Assembly: GCA_964389805.1 (NCBI GenBank)
Contig: CAYMFU010000156.1
Span: 1 to 5,782, forward strand
DNA: 5,782 nucleotides
Reading direction: 5' to 3'
From: JAGTVG01 sp964389805
GTDB taxonomy: Bacteria > Bacteroidota > Bacteroidia > Cytophagales > Cyclobacteriaceae
In this document: piece after piece, positions 5,230-5,782 of the stretch
How the letters are laid out: each line of letters opens with the position of its first letter
Numbering within the stretch: position 1 is the stretch's first letter
Made by a program: the position numbers and the translations under genes
Notes under the pieces: generated by a model
What the model saw: the letters and a program-made list of their open reading frames with translations, nothing else
Database searches by the model: none
What the model was told of the DNA's origin: nothing

Positions 5230-5782
5230 TTATAGACTAAGGTATTTTTTAAGTAGATCGCGACCCTTTATGATGGCTTCCCTGCCACTGGATTCTATTC
5301 CATACCAGCCTTTATACCCTGAATCCTGACAGAGTTTGATCATTTTAGCAGTTAATTCCTCAGTTGGCTGGTTTCTGTATGACATACCACCTGCCCAGGG
5401 AAGCATTTTTTCAAGATACTCAAAGTTATCAAATGTATCACTCGGACTTCTCCAATCGGGATATGATCCAAAATACAGGTTATCTACCGTTTTGTATAAC
5501 TTGACCATCCAATCCGCATCATTTGATACCCCTCCATGATTCTCAATAACGACACTGATTTTTGCCTGTGCTGCATATTCAAGCAGCATATTATAGGATT
5601 CTGAAGCCCATTTGATCGCTTCTTCCGGATCCACATCCTTCGGGCCTCTGCAGTTGGTCCGGATGGTATGACAGCCCAGATAATGTGCTATGTCGATCCA
5701 TTTTTTATGATTTATAACAAACTGTTTCCTGAGCTCTTTTGTAGGTTCACATCCATCTCCTTCAGCATCGACCATAATGAGT
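5230..5782 (-). CDS. Sugar phosphate isomerase/epimerase-like TIM-barrel protein (C-terminal part)
   Basis: The last 183 residues are visible; the frame continues past the right edge (codons for Leu-Ile precede the Met at 5773-5775, which is probably internal). The sequence fits the xylose-isomerase-like / AP endonuclease 2 superfamily of metal-dependent sugar isomerases and epimerases. The LIMVDAEGDG segment, then NHKKWIDIAHYLGCHTIRTN, VVIENHGG (Glu expected to bind the metal), SYPDW (possible Asp ligand) and GYKGWYGIESSGRE near the C-terminus (second Glu ligand) are in the usual order. The usual HxK segment before the last strand appears as GMSYRNQ, so one ligand may differ. No signal peptide can be judged because the N-terminus is missing. 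Members act on many sugars and on inositol, so the substrate cannot be named. It converges with the GH9 gene, 116 bases away, so the two are not co-transcribed, though both suit carbohydrate metabolism. Confidence 0.82.
   Translation of the reverse strand, partial: LIMVDAEGDGCEPTKELRKQFVINHKKWIDIAHYLGCHTIRTNCRGPKDVDPEEAIKWASESYNMLLEYAAQAKISVVIENHGGVSNDADWMVKLYKTVDNLYFGSYPDWRSPSDTFDNFEYLEKMLPWAGGMSYRNQPTEELTAKMIKLCQDSGYKGWYGIESSGREAIIKGRDLLKKYLSL

Noticed and set aside
5026..5235. Plus-strand frame crossing the GH9 end and the convergent gap
   Set aside because: It overlaps the catalytic Glu region in another frame and runs through both hairpins, so it is not a credible gene.
5336..5539. Plus-strand open frame at the right end
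   Set aside because: It is antisense to the isomerase-like gene, which has clear family motifs.
1766..5782. Polysaccharide utilisation locus
   Set aside because: There is a GH9 enzyme and a sugar isomerase-like gene, but no SusC/SusD pair or regulator; the plug protein lacks a barrel, and the three genes are not co-oriented.

Overview
The window looks like a chromosomal segment of a member of the Bacteroidota. The evidence is a Bacteroidota-type tyrosine recombinase, a SusC-style TonB plug domain, A/T-rich leaders without Shine-Dalgarno sequences, and -7 boxes close to TAnnTTTG. A polysaccharide-degrading, possibly marine or anaerobic Bacteroidia is plausible, but no genus can be assigned from the sequence alone.

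Left part (1 to about 1550): the right-hand end of an integrated mobile element. It holds the 3' end of an unrecognised + strand gene cut by the window edge, then a convergent full-length tyrosine recombinase (integrase) on the - strand. Upstream of the integrase is an A/T-rich stretch of about 150 bases with a perfect 12-bp tandem repeat and an imperfect palindrome, both reasonable candidates for recombinase or accessory-factor binding. The element stops at the 3' part of a tRNA-Thr(UGU) gene (about 1548-1591). That part runs from the anticodon loop to the discriminator base but has no matching 5' half. This is the usual footprint of an integrase-driven insertion into a tRNA gene. The intact tRNA gene is expected at the other end of the element, beyond the left edge.

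Right part (1592 to 5782): host flank. It starts with a hairpin and T-tract that probably terminated the tRNA transcript. Next, on the - strand, is a small exported protein with a carboxypeptidase-regulatory-like domain and a TonB plug domain but no beta-barrel. Divergent from it, on the + strand, is a large secreted glycoside hydrolase of family GH9 with a recognisable -33/-7 promoter; its start is best placed at the ATG at 2699. Convergent with the GH9 gene is the 3' part of a sugar phosphate isomerase/epimerase-like TIM-barrel gene, running off the right edge. Two strong inverted repeats lie between these convergent genes and probably act as terminators.

Functionally, the GH9 enzyme and the isomerase-like protein fit carbohydrate breakdown, but the genes are not in one operon and no SusC/SusD pair is visible, so a polysaccharide utilisation locus is not demonstrated. 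No CRISPR array, defence system or clearly new multi-gene system is visible. The most notable points are the disrupted tRNA junction, the integrase with non-canonical catalytic residues, the plug-only protein, and the divergent GH9 with a large uncharacterised N-terminal region.
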